A DNA stretch of 64,000 nt from Acanthosepion esculentum. Its lineage: Eukaryota; Mollusca; Cephalopoda; Sepiida; Sepiidae. This document shows positions 45,488 through 57,856 of the stretch, piece after piece. Position 1 is the first letter of the stretch. Every line of letters starts with the position of its first letter. Where the stretch lies: assembly GCA_964036315.1 (NCBI GenBank), contig OZ038485.1, forward strand, positions 74,588,181-74,652,180, in the 5' to 3' direction. The translations under genes were made by a program, and so were the position numbers. The notes under the pieces are model-generated. The model made no database searches. It saw nothing but the letters and a program-made list of their open reading frames with translations, and was not told where the DNA came from.

Positions 45488-47654
45488 TAGCCAATTTTAG
45501 GGGAAGTTTCGGACCTTTATAATGATGAAATAAGTATAAAATTGGGCTTGCTTTTATAGGTGTCAGCAAAATGTATGTGTTTTTCCAAAAATGAAAGCAA
45601 AAAAATCGTTACCAACTGTTTACCAAAAATCATGGAATTATCCAATTCAAATTTCAGTGCTTATTCATTAACGAATCAGTTATATATTGTATAGGTTATT
45701 TTATCAGAAACTTTGTAGAAATATACGTGTGTTCTATTCCATCCACCTTTTTATATCTCGTATCTATTTTTTAATTTAGGGGGATGTTTGCAATTTTTTT
45801 TGTTTTTTACAGTTATACAAAAAAAAAAATTTCATAATGTTATTTCAGTAAAAAAAATGTGCCAGATATGAACATATGTATTCATTCCGAACCTTACGAA
45901 AAATAATTCAATAAAACTTATATATTTCTCTGAGAGTGCTTGTATAATTCAATAAAACACATTTTCTTTCATAATGGGGAAAAAAACTACAATTAATTTT
46001 TTTTTTTATTTTATTTTTTTAATTTCTTGTAATTTTTTTTGTGATTTTGAAATTCATACTGTTGCTGTTCGTAACAAGTTTTTCTTTTTTTCATTAAATA
46101 AAGATATGTTTGAAGAATTAAAAATGTAAAGTTTAATGCAATTTTTTAATGTGAACATTTTTTTAAGGTATCTACTTTTAAATTCTATGAAATGCTATTT
46201 TAGGAAGTGTAAATACACTTACTCATATACGACATTAACAGAAAATGAGAACGAAGGTAGACTGTTTTTAGGCACCGCCACGAATTTATGCTTAAAAAAT
46301 GCATTTTAAATAATTTGAATATCGTCTTTGAAGTTAAATGTTGATTTTATTTGAAAGATAATAAATAGCCTAAAAAGCTAATCTGTAGAAATTTATTTCA
46401 AAGTAAATTTAAGGATTAAAAAGTAACTGTATTGTGTTTTAACTTAAAGCATAGCGTAGCCCGTGAGTTGTCATACATATGTCATCAACAGTAGTCTTCT
46501 ACTACTTATTGGATTGATAATTAATTGATTATCAATTAGCAGAATTATTGAATTATATTATTACCTTTTTGAATTTTCGTGCAAAAAACGAAACCATAAA
46601 ATTCCATAAATGTTCACGCTCGAAGGTAGCATTAAATTTTACGATTCTTGAAACACATCTTTAAAAATCCCTTGTTCGGAACAGCAAATAGATGAATCGG
46701 ACTGAAAAATTCCAAATAATTTTTAAAAAGTGAATATTCATATATTTTTTTAGTTATTGAATTATTTTATGGTAAGGCTTGGGATGAATGTTCAGTATGT
46801 TCACGGTTGATATTACATAAACAGTAAAGATTTAAGAAATATGATATATCGAAATATGGGAAGAAAGAAATGACAAAAATATTTTCACAAAGTTTTCTAA
46901 AGTAATAACCTATTCAACATAAAATACATTCATTAACGAATAAGTACTAAAAATTTCATTTAAATAAATCGAAGGATTGGCTGATTTTTTTGTAATTTTT
47001 TTAAATGGTCAGATGGGTAGCATTTTTATTTATTTTTTGTTTTCATTATCGAAAGTGCGTGCATATTTTAGTGATACCTAACTTATTTGAACACTTCACT
47101 TGGGAAAAATTATATAAAGAATACATATACTAGTCTTATGCATTTATTACTATATTTGAATGTTTTCAACGGACTTTTCTTTCTATAAATTTTATTCAAA
47201 TGTTTTAATATTTCCATAACTTGTATTACTGCAAAAAAAGGTATTTTGTCGTCTGCTTGATTGTATAGTTTTCAGTTTTCACTCATCTTGTATTATTTTC
47301 TTGCATCATACTTTTGCTAAAGTCCTTGTTTGTAAATATTACATCCACTAGTCTAAGACTATTAACAATGATTTATTTATAAAATCACCTCTAAAATAAA
47401 CCCCTTCTTACACAAACAAGTTGTTTTTCCTTCTTTTTATTTTTAGATAGTTTTATCGCCAAATTCTTTGTGTTATTGTTAGGAAAGACTAAAAGTTTTT
47501 TTTTTCTTTTTTTTATGTAAAAATTATTTTTTTAATCCATTTTAGAAACTTTGACATTTTGGTAAGAAAAATCTTGACTTTTGGCATCAACTTGTGACCA
47601 TAAATTATTACGGGAAATTTGAGCGTCTTAATGCGGTGAAAAACACATTTTTTA
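45488..47654. other. AT-rich region, R4-related scraps only
   Basis: 45640-45700 (minus) and 46920-46980 (plus) share TCATTAACGAAT(A/C)AGT with each other and recall the R4 tail. No gene was recognised. Confidence 0.4.
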
Positions 47655-48075
47655 GCAAAATCAAATAATTGTCGGATTTTATTGAAATTTTCAAGACTTA
47701 TTCACAAATTAATTATTTTTAAACGTTTATTTTTCTTGGTAAATATGTTTCTTTATATCTGTTACTCTCCCACACTTATTTAATTTATGACATTTCGAGG
47801 AATTCTTTTTTGTAGGACTTAATGTTTATATTTAGTTCTACGAGATTTTAAATCATCAGTCGGTTTTGGTCAAACAAGATCTCCAGTTAAACAAAATCTA
47901 CCCCGAATCGTAAAATAAAAAATGCAATAAGAGTTTAAAATGCTTCTAAATGCTTTTATGAATAAAAAAAATATTATGATATTATGGACACTATTATTGT
48001 ATTACGAAAAAATAATGAATTTCTACAAGAATTGTAAAATTTAAGAAAGAAATTTAATTAGGATAATTTATGAAC
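47655..48075 (-). repeat. Diverged repeat R4, copy 3 (inverted)
   Basis: Its reverse complement matches 44290-44715: ATTCTTGTA(G/A)AAATTCATTATT, then TGTCCAT, CATAAAAGCA, TTTTACGATT, and a tail GTGAATAAGTC(T/C)TGAAA. With copy 2 it forms long inverted repeats about 2.9 kb apart. Confidence 0.65.
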
Positions 48076-48199
48076 TTTAAAAATTTGTATTTTATATCGG
48101 TCAAGTGATATTGTTATTAAATGAAAACTGTATTTGCTAATTATAAGTTGAAAAATTTACAATTAATCGACCACGACATTTTGATTTTTTTTGTGCGTG

Positions 48200-48920
48200 T
48201 ATAGACTTGGCGATTTTTGTCAATACGGATGCCCATACACAATATTAACAGAAAATGAGAGCGAAGGTAGATTGTTCTCATTCCACTGTCTTTCCGTATA
48301 TCATAAACCGACCTTCACCGGGCAATACCGTTGTTTCGATTCCCACCATTCATACATGATAAAGAAATGGATCGTCCAATGCCTACAACACAGTGCTAAA
48401 ACCAGAAGTGGCAACTTGGAAACATATCGACAGATGATGATCGTCATCGAAATACCCTTCAGAATAACAACTGTCCTACAAACATAACATCAGCTTTTGT
48501 GGGCAGAAATAGAAGGGTCGTGGAGAAGGGTTAGAAAACTAACATGATCTGTCTCTTTTACGTCAAGGGGTTGTCAAAACTATTCAGAAGATCTGCGGTC
48601 CATGCAACAATATTCAGAAGCAGACCGAGAAATATCTGCCGAGTTAAGTCTAAAACTGAGGAGAACATGACCACAAATCTTGCAGTTGTGGCAAAGAATA
48701 CAAAAATGAAAACAACCGCATCTTAAAAATAAAGCTAGAAGAATACCGAAAAGCCGTAATTAGGAGTGAGACAATGAAATCAGGCATGTCTGATCATATA
48801 TGAAAGGAAACGGGTAGTCCCCCAACTCTTATGGAATGAAAAAAGTATTAGACAAAGAACACTGGAGAATCAGACATCTAAAGGAATCCGCGTATATGTT
48901 ATGAGGGCCTCTTCAGTAGG
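48200..48920 (+). pseudogene. Penelope-like RT and GIY-YIG tail fragment
   Basis: The open piece 48191-48487 has VYHKPTFTGQYRCFDSHHS followed by a long weakly conserved stretch. K-P-T-F-T-G-x-Y..(W/F)DS is the Penelope RT motif after the catalytic region. Further on, GLSKLFRRSAVHATIFRSRP and, near 48840, VLDKEHWRIRHLKESAYM recall the linker and the last part of the GIY-YIG domain. The catalytic parts of both domains are missing. This fragment belongs to a different subfamily from the one at 14630-16350. Confidence 0.6.
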
Positions 48921-50098
48921 CCTAGCATAGAAATGAATACCATATGTGAGCCATTAATAAAGAGAAATTAGAATAAGTCTTTAGCAGTAGTAAGAAAAGA
49001 AAATAGTGGCAGCAGAAAGAACATTAGATTTATGGGTACAAGTTTTAGGTTCATGATTGTCTGACGGAACGACAGCTTGATGAATTAAAGTAGAGGGTAT
49101 ATAAAAATTAAATGGGGCTTATTTTCTTGGTGTACTTCCCAAAATAACCAAGTAATCAAAAAATAGGATCTTAAAAACAAAACCCATGGATCAATTAAAA
49201 ACAAAAAAATGCCATTGAGCAAATCTCAAAATTAGGTAAATTCCGCAAAATTTAGAAACCTTCCACTTTCATCACGACTCTTTGTTTGAAAGTTTACATT
49301 ATGCTGATGAAGAATATAATGTTCAAATGTTTTTAAGTGAAACTTAACATTGTAGTTTTCTTAACATAGAATGTAGGATATATAGGTGCTTTTAAAGTCA
49401 ACAAATTCCGTTCTATAATACATAATAAACAAAACTAATTTTCGGTAATTGTTGACCAAATCATAGCAAAACAAACAATTCACACAGTAAATAAACCATT
49501 ACATTAAGTTCAATGTATAATACATCATGAAATTATTTTTAACTAAAACTAAATAATTGGAAATATTGATGCCACATAAGTTATTTCCTTCGCTATGTCA
49601 AGCACTACCTAAGTCATTTTGATGTCAGCTCACAATAATAGTCGAAGAATTTCAAAAATTTGTTATTACCTTCCATACTACAAAAACACTTCACTTATTT
49701 GTTCCTACATATATACCATCTTATTTATAAGAATCCCCTCTATAAGAATCACTTACCCGAAAATCTAAAATTCCCCATTATAGACGGAATCGCCATTCCT
49801 GATAGAAGTTTCGTTAATATGGAAATTCTCAAAGCAATCTTTGCAACAATTTCTTTGCTTAGAATACATGCAACACGTCCTTATCAATCTCGTATGATAC
49901 AACCTGATACCAATTATACCATTCTATTAGTTTCTTGAAAAAAGAGCTCAATGAGAACTTAACGCAGATTGGACCAGTTAACTTTATCAAAGTCCAGCTT
50001 ATTGCTTCCTTTGAATCGAAAGCTGTACTTGGTAATTCACGTTCAGAAAATTATTTTTTTAGGTAGTTTGGAAAGCACTGTAGGAAGAAAATGTAACT
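48921..50098. other. Spacer with one unrecognised open frame
   Basis: 49660-49938 is open for 92 codons (IIDGIAIPDRSFVNMEILKA) but I recognise no family. The rest is AT-rich and non-coding. Confidence 0.35.
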
Positions 50099-50591
50099 TT
50101 GATGGTTAATGCTTTAACCAAATTTGCCTTAGATGCTGATTGTGAATCATTGAAGAAAATGGATGAGTATTTTCCAACTGACAACCTTCACTCAGAAAGA
50201 CTTGTGGGAGAAATTAATTATAACCTGCATATTAGAGACAAAGTTTATTTACAGACAGTTTCCCAGAAGATGATTTTGAATAAATTCTTGGATTTGATTA
50301 CTAAGAAAAATAGTGGATATTTTATGAATTTTTTTATAAAGCGGCTAAAAATATACAGGGGTTAAAAGTATAATGGAATTAAAAAAAATGTTGTTACTGC
50401 AAAACAAACGTTATGAAGCGAAAGTTTTAAAAAAAGAACAAAAAGAAATGAGCACTAGGTTTTCTGAAATCCTAAACAAATCCTGGACCATTCACAAAGA
50501 AACAGGAAGTCCTGGTCACCAGAATGTATCTCAATTTAAAAAACGGAAGGATTTGTATGGAGAAATTCAATATGTCAGAATGACTTCCTAA
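50099..50591 (+). pseudogene. Unrecognised frame pair, possible decayed gene
   Basis: Two open pieces, 50099-50365 (88 codons) and 50373-50591 (72 codons), follow each other within 10 bp in different frames. The first has ESLKKMDEYFPTDNLHSERL. The second is Lys/Glu-rich (LLLQNKRYEAKVLKKEQKEM) and could be helical. Both have mixed, protein-like composition compared with the surrounding AT-rich DNA. I recognise no domain and assign no function. A frameshifted transposon or host pseudogene is as likely as chance. Confidence 0.25.
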
Positions 50592-50688
50592 AGATGCCAC
50601 CTATATCAGCTACTTTTTGTCTGCATTCTTGGGGAACCAAGTATCATGAAGCAACTGAGTATTTTCCAGCATTTGAATGATCCCCGTG

Positions 50689-50690
<2 letters not shown>

Positions 50691-50760
<70 letters not shown>
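50691..50760. repeat. (TA)n microsatellite
   Basis: Long uninterrupted TA run, visible directly. Confidence 0.97.
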
Positions 50761-50764
<4 letters not shown>

Positions 50765-51290
50765 GCACTACAGCAATTTCTACCGATTCACAGATACCTG
50801 ATAAGGCCAGAGCTATTGATTCAGGGGAAGCAGCATCTTCTACCTTAAGCTCGGTATCTATGCTGAAAGAAAACTTACATATTGTAGGTCAACGATAAGG
50901 TATGGTTCATGGTTATGATTGACAAAATGCTACCATCAGGTGTAATCCTTTTTTCAAATTTCAAATGTGCTAACATATGTGACCAAGTTAATTGGGTGTT
51001 ACCTGAGTGCATTGATTTGGTTCACAGACCAATTTTTTGAAGTTAACATTGGAGTACCAAATAAATGGAACTGGTATTCGTTGTGTAATGAATGAAGATG
51101 TTGATCTGATAAATGAAAATTTAATCAAATAAAATGAAATCAATCATTGGATAATCAATAAAAGCTTTTTAGAAAAATTGAAACGTGGGTTTATATTGAT
51201 TTTTATACATTGTCCATACATCCTACCCTTGTGTTGATACTTCCTGGGTAAGAAATTTAACATTTTTTTGTGTTTTGATATGTATATTCA

Positions 51291-51351
51291 TTTCCATGCA
51301 TAATCCTTTCAAATGGATTTATCATCCATTTGAAAGGATTATGCATGGAAA
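51291..51351. repeat. Perfect 28-bp hairpin
   Basis: 51291-51318 and 51324-51351 are exact reverse complements with a 5-nt loop. Arms start TTTCCATGCATAATCCTTTC. Perfect pairing over 28 bp indicates a recent origin or constraint. Confidence 0.95.
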
Positions 51352-52724
51352 CTTTGTGTAACCTTTGTTTTCCCTCTTTCGGTTCATTTTAGAGTATGCG
51401 TGAAGTTGTTGACAGTAATTGTGAGTTCAAGCCAGACAGTATACACGCAGCTAAAACCGGGCGAGAACTAACTGTATAGAACGTAATATCCGTAAAGGTA
51501 GACAGCTGAACAAGAACAATCCACCCCTTCATGGATTAAATAAAGGGTTATGGAAGTTATCCGGAGCTTTAAACATTTGAAAAACTTCCGAATCGTAGTG
51601 ATAATAACAAAGATGAGGACATTACTATTATTATTTTTTTTGTGTTATTACCATCGAAACTTACTTTCTAAAAATTTGGGGACTTATAAACCTAATGTCT
51701 CTGTAACGACTTTTTACTAGGCACATATTACAATTTGGCGTTATTTTTTTTCTCTAGCACTCCATATTACTGGTTCCCATATAATAATCTGTGGAGGGAA
51801 ATACTCTGTTTAAAATACTTAGGATGTGTGTATTTTTATTAATACAAATATTTGTTACAATTGTGCTAGGAATTGTAACATTTGCATGAGAGGAAATGTA
51901 ACGCTTATTGGCACAAAAAGTGGGTAGGCGAGCTGAGTTTAAATTTCGGCCAAGTCTGCTGCTTTCACATTCTTTACACTGTCTAATGCTCTCGAGAAAT
52001 GCACGAATCTATATCTTCTCCACACACAAATAAAGGTTAAATAGTGTGGTACACCGGGCTGTCTAGACCTGTTGAACAACTGTAAATTCCAAACCGGAAA
52101 AGGGACGTGTGGAGAACCATGATCACTGAAGGAATATAACATTAAAAAAAGATTTAAGGTTTTAAGTTATTTCCACAAAAGAAAATTTTCAAAATTAAAT
52201 GAACATTTGATTCCAGTTTAACCAGGATCGGTAATAATTTTATAATTCGGCATTTAATGGGACATTTAATAAAACTAGTCTTGCATTTTTTTAAAAATTG
52301 TATTTTTTTAACGTCTTTGAAATGTTATAATCTCGGAATTCGAAATGATACCCTATGATGAAAAAATGTATTTGTTGTAGGATTATAATCGATAAATTCT
52401 GACATTTTTTTCTTGTTTTATACTTGACAAGCATCCGATGTTTGGTATTCACTAGAGTTACTCAAAATGATATGTCGGGATTCGTTTGTGACACCAGATC
52501 AGAACTCAATGATCGTAGAACGGGAGAAAACATATACTTAAGATAAATGAGAAATCTGAAAAAAGATAAATATTTAAATATTGCCAAAAATGGGAAATGT
52601 GGAAGATAGTTATGTGCTTTAGAAGCATTGCCGGAAACTGTGATAGTCATGATCGGAGCTGAAGTCAAATTGGCCACAAAAATGAAAACCAGGAGATCCT
52701 ACAAAATCTCTCCGATGAAAGATT

Positions 52725-52784
<60 letters not shown>

Positions 52785-55700
52785 CGTTGTGATACTTTTA
52801 TAAATAAAATATGATCCCTCTTTTAAATATAATTTTATCCGGGTGTGGCAGTAATAATTGTTATATGTATATGTATGCACAGAATAGAGAGTTTAAAGAG
52901 ACTAGCATACCGCAAGCTGTGAAGACTGATTAAAGACTCGTACATATTCAGAAAGGAAATCTTTTGGGAAGAAAGACAGAAGCACGTGGAAAAAGTACTT
53001 GAAAGCGCGGATTCAATCCTGATAAGACTGCTTCTTTGCCTTAAATGAATATGTACGTCTTGCAAAAATTAATTTTCGTATGTTCCAGATATATGTGTCT
53101 TATTGCGGCACTCGGAAGATCGAATAGGTCTGGAACTGCACGCGGACGTGAGAACTATAAGAAAATGCAAAGCTGTCCGGTGAAAAAAGTAAAGAATGGT
53201 TTTAAACTTTTGCAAATAATGGGAACAACGCAATTCGACTAAGGCAGTCTTGAAACAAGTTCATTGCGAAGGTTCGTCGTAACAAGTGGAAAATTATCTG
53301 GACATTTAGAAGAATGAATCAGTCGAAGCGAGTGGCTTGAACAGCGTTGATCAGATTTAAAAAAATGATTCCTCTCATGACGAGAAATTTCCAGTTATCC
53401 TTATTTATTTGATTTACGCCAGATTTGCTTGCTTGCTTCTACTAATGTATAGAGGCAAAGGTTTAACGAAGCGCGTTTCTTTGAATTTTGTGTAACTGTG
53501 ACCTCTGCTACTTATGGTATGTATATATATCTAGGACTGGTACACTTATAATGTGATGCACTTTTTTGGAACTACAGTAGAGTAAGCGTAAACCGTTAAC
53601 TAGCATAGTAGCTAAGAAGATAACATTTTCTGGGAATAACAGAGAGCAAATTACGTTAAACTTAGTTCTCTTCTTAAAATGCTCTTGACTTCTGTCCGAA
53701 GCAATTGTTTTTCAGTGCTATGACCAGACATCGTAATATGGCATGAAAGAGCAAAAACAATATTCATCATATTGAATTTCAGATGAACTAGTTGATTCAA
53801 ATGTGATGAATAAGTGCGGCTTAAGTCTGACAAGCATGTACTTCCTGTAAATATTGATTTCCAAAGACTTTTTTCATATCTCGTTCCATGTATGGATTTG
53901 TACAGAACGGTGGAGGGCAGTTTTAGAAGTTACTTCACGTTAGAAATTAGTGAGTTTGCTGCTGTCATTGCATAGTGACATATCAGTTAAATCAGTAAAA
54001 AAGCCTCCCCCGCATGAACCTCGTCATCCGGATTTATAAGCTATATAGTAAGTGCCTTTCTTGTCATGTGTTTCTTTTTGTTTGTTTGTTTTTTTAGTAT
54101 CCTATAGCAACGTTTCACAACTGGAGTTCCATTAGAAACACTAATAAATAGGTTCAGCATATATAATGTATTTTTGAGTCATTTTTTAGTTAATTTTGTC
54201 AGCGAAAACACCCAAGAAACAATTTTTGGGCGGTAGTGGGGTATTGCATAAATTATTGCACAGCAAAGGAAAATTTACAGCTGCTGATTGTCAGATAATG
54301 CAAGCGCAGGAAATGCTTCCTTTCGGTTGAAAATAAAATTTATGTGTGATTATCTAAAGTTCGATACTGAATGAATGTACCAAAAGCTAAGCAAATTTAA
54401 AAAGTTACATTGTCTTGACTCATGTGATCTTTGATTTATCTGGTGCTTTTTTAACATTGAGTTATTGTTATAGTTATTACCTGTTTGTGTGTCATATGCA
54501 TTTTTGTGAATGAAGATATGTTTGATTTTTTTTTTTTTGCCAATGAAAACTTTTTTATAAGACGTAAAGGTTTTCATTTGTCCCAGCTTGATAATGTAAC
54601 CCAGTATGGTTAGCTTAGTGTTTACCTGTTTTGTTTTTGCTCCAACTTAGTGGGTATAAGTTTTTTCCTTATACCTCGTTTCTTTTCGTTTCAACTTAGA
54701 GGGCGTAAAGAAGTTCAGAATGTTGAATTCATTTCTGCTCATTTACTTTATGACAATGTGATGAACAAAAACAAAGAAAACCCGAAGATCTAGTTCTTGA
54801 ATTTGACGAGAATGCCGAACTGTCACGCAATACTCTAGACATGCACTGATTGATCTAAGATAAACAATCAACCCCTGTTCCATGTCAGTCTTGGCAGAGG
54901 CGTACACGTGACTCTTGGCAATTGAAGATTTTTACAGTTGTGGAGGTTATGTATTTTCCGCCAAAGTTTAAGCATTTTTGATTGTCTTTTATTTTGTCTT
55001 TTATAACATTTTAATTGGGTTATCCTATAAGTTCTCTTGAGCATTAAGTTTTTTTTTCATTATCAATAAACCTGAAGAAATAATTATATTTGCTTGAACT
55101 AGTTACCAGAAAATATATGTTTACCTTTTTATAAAATTTAATTTTATGAAAAGGTCAAATTTATATAATAATTGTTATGAAACGGTTGCATGAAACGTGA
55201 AATTTATTTTAAGTGTCCCCAAAATTGTGAAAATTTAAGCTGGCTCTGTCGACTACAGCGAAGTTTCTAATCAATCTGACATTTTGTCACGTCGAACCTA
55301 ACAAATAAAATAAATTATTGTATTGAATTACATTTGTTAATCATATAAAAATTCACTCTGTGAGATATACTAAGAACATTAGATCGATGCGAGAAAAACT
55401 GTTTCGTACAACATGCACTTCAAATTATATAATGGTAACCCAGTTAGAATATGGTAACTGTTCTGTTTCGTAATGTTAACTTACATAGTGTAAGAACATT
55501 GGCCCATTTATTTTGGTTCATCCTCTCCTCATCGTTAGGAGATCGATTTCACTTCTCTAACTGGGGTTAGTATCTCACCACTGACTTACATGTAATTTAA
55601 AATGCCTGTATTTTTGTCAAAGCTGAAATTATCTAAATTTCTAGTACCTCCATTCAAATTCCATCTGGTAATACTACCGTGTTTTCGTTTCGCTAATGTT

Positions 55701-56088
55701 GATTTTGTTGCATCTTGGAAGTATTTTTTTCTTTTTCTGTTATCAGTGTTCCATCTTTTGATTTTGTATATCGAATTGACGAGAATGTATTCGTCCTGTT
55801 AATTCTTTTAAGCATATGTTCTTTATTTCTATGCTCAGTGTGTAATATTTTGTGTGCAGTGTCCAGTATGCAAACATTTTATGCCAACTATTCCTTCTAT
55901 CCATGCCTAGTTTATTAGAGATGATTTGGTGGGGGAGACATTCAGTCAGTTATGTGCCATGCGTGATACACACTTAGGTGATCATGTATCTTTCTATACA
56001 TGACTGACGAGGCAGATTTTTTCCCGCAGTAGGTTGCCATTTCTTTCAGCGGTAGACCGTTTGCTATCCAAGACTATAGAACCCGGAG
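51352..56088. other. AT-rich region without recognised genes
   Basis: Contains a (TA)n array at 52729-52782 and a weak palindrome at about 55122-55155 (ACCTTTT...AAAAGGT). Short open frames here (for example 53045-53242, 55602-55918) show no known motif. Confidence 0.5.
52729..52782. repeat. (TA)n microsatellite
   Basis: Pure TA run, visible directly. Confidence 0.97.
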
Positions 56089-56497
56089 TTGTCTTCTGAA
56101 CTTACCTATCAAGAGGTAAGTGACTCCACCAAGCAAATCTCATCTGGAAAATTACCTACTCCTAAGGATCCTATTCCACCCGAAGTGTATAAGCATGGTG
56201 TCCAAAAGGTGGTAGAAAAGTTACATCTCCTTTTCGTGGAGATATGGAAGGCAGGCTGTGTCCCACAGGATTATAAAACGCCTCTGTCAAACACCTCTAC
56301 AAAAACAAGTGTTCCAGGTGTGTCTGTGATAATCATCGGGGGATATCACTACTTTCAATTGCAGGCAAAATCCTAACTAGACGGATTCTAAACAGTATCA
56401 TTATACACCTTGTTGACGACATCTATCCTGAATCGCAGTGTGGTTTTCACCATTGACATATTTTCTCTTCGTCAAGTTGCGATAGCCTGGGCGGGGA
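56089..56497 (+). pseudogene. RTE/jockey-like RT finger-domain fragment
   Basis: The frame has TYQEVSDSTKQISSGKLPTP, IPPEVYKHGVQKVVEKLHLL and IWKAGCVPQDYKTPL, then after frame changes LTRRILNSIIIHLVDDIYPE and SQCGF, and finally IFSLRQVAIA. This is the first third of a LINE RT domain. The catalytic part is missing. It ends where Tx1 copy C begins, so it may be the target into which copy C inserted. Confidence 0.75.
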
Positions 56498-56509
56498 GTG
56501 GAGTTTTGA

Positions 56510-57360
56510 TATACGACTAGATAATCAAGCCTTCCTCTCCATCCCCAACTGTCTGGAAGTAGGGAAATTGAAATTGCCGGTCATTATGACCAGCCAAAAC
56601 CGGCATGCTGGAAGTGTGGAAAGCCTGGTCACCTTTCCTCTTCCTGCCCAGAGAAGAAGGCCTCTGGAATTCAATCTCCTGTTGACCATATCCCCCTCTG
56701 ACCGAGTATTTACCTATCGCCTCGACTGTAATGGGCATGCCAGCTTCTGGGACCGGTAGGGATAATCCTCCGGTTGGCCAAAAGACCACATTCCCCAAAG
56801 AGCCTTCGCCCGCTGCTAGTGCAGTTGCGGAGAAGGGGGAGTGGGAATGGCTAGTTGCTGGTAAGGCCCGAGGGAAGCGCCAGACAGCGGGTCCTCAGTC
56901 CCCTGAAGCCTCAAGGACGAAAGGCACTTACAACTCCACTCCCTCTGGCAATGTTAAGGGCGATGCCCCGCCCTCTCAACTGACTTTCCAAAACAAACAA
57001 AGAAAATTTGATCCGGGCTTTGAAAAATCAGAAAAAATTAAGGAGCTAAAAAAGAAATTGGATAAACAAAACCTGTCTCAACCACAAAATCCTATCCCTT
57101 CCACGTCCTTTACCCGGTCCACCCCCTCACCTAAGAAATGACCTTCCCCCCTGCTAACACCGTCCAAATCGCTTCTCCTCAGTAGAGATCCCAGCCCTTA
57201 TAGACATAGATCTTTTCACACCCCTCTCCACACACTCAGTCCTTCCCCCATTAAACAAAACTCTTCCTACACACCTCTGCATACTCCCAGTCATTCCCCC
57301 GTTAAAAAATCGGATATGCTACCTCCCGCTTCCAAACGTCAGAGAAGCCCCAAGAGCTAA
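56510..57360 (+). pseudogene. LINE ORF1 C-terminal part, CCHC zinc knuckle
   Basis: A retroviral-type knuckle, CWKCGKPGHLSSSC (C-X2-C-X4-H-X4-C), is encoded at 56606-56647 and preceded by REIEIAGHYDQPKP. After a frame change at about 56700 the frame continues from 56731 as a polar, basic tail: KFDPGFEKSEKIKELKKKLD, then past a TGA at 57139 a Ser/Pro-rich segment with two related TPLHT-S-S-P-K blocks, ending at TAA 57358. Knuckle and basic tail are typical of ORF1 RNA-binding proteins of Tx1/L1 LINEs. Confidence 0.75.
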
Positions 57361-57856
57361 AAGATAAAGGCACAGAAGCTTATTTGCAACACGGGAGAGG
57401 ATATCTGTCGCATTTCCCCTGCCCAGGCCGAGAGAGCCCGGGATTATGGAAACAGAATAAAAGACTTGAAATACTTGCTCTCTATAAGGCAGTTTGCCGA
57501 CCAGAACATTGAAGTGCCTTAAAACTTCCCGCTTGCCCGGAACTGGGGCAAAGCAGATTTGGGCAATGCTTGATGAGGCTATTACCAATGGCAATGCTTG
57601 ATGATGGCTTTACCCATAGCAATCGTCCAAAAACAACAATTAAAAAATTTAAAACAATTTTGTGAAGGAGGTCCCAGTTGTAGTTCACCTCTCCCTATAT
57701 AGAGCCCTTAAATTGACTTTCCCCTGGGATATCGGCGAAATCTCCCAAGACGGTACCATCAAGACTGAGATGGGCCATGGGTCTATGGGAGAGGCGGTCG
57801 GTATCCTTAACCCGTCCATGTTCAAACCAGTACTTCAACCCTAATCGGTCTTCATT
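57361..57856 (+). other. LINE inter-ORF or ORF1 tail region
   Basis: Reads IKAQKLICNTGEDICRISPA in the frame after the ORF1 stop, so ORF1 may originally have been longer. A block GGCAATGCTTGATGA is repeated at about 57565 and 57592. The frame 57662-57844 gives a peptide of unknown meaning just before ORF2. Confidence 0.45.
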
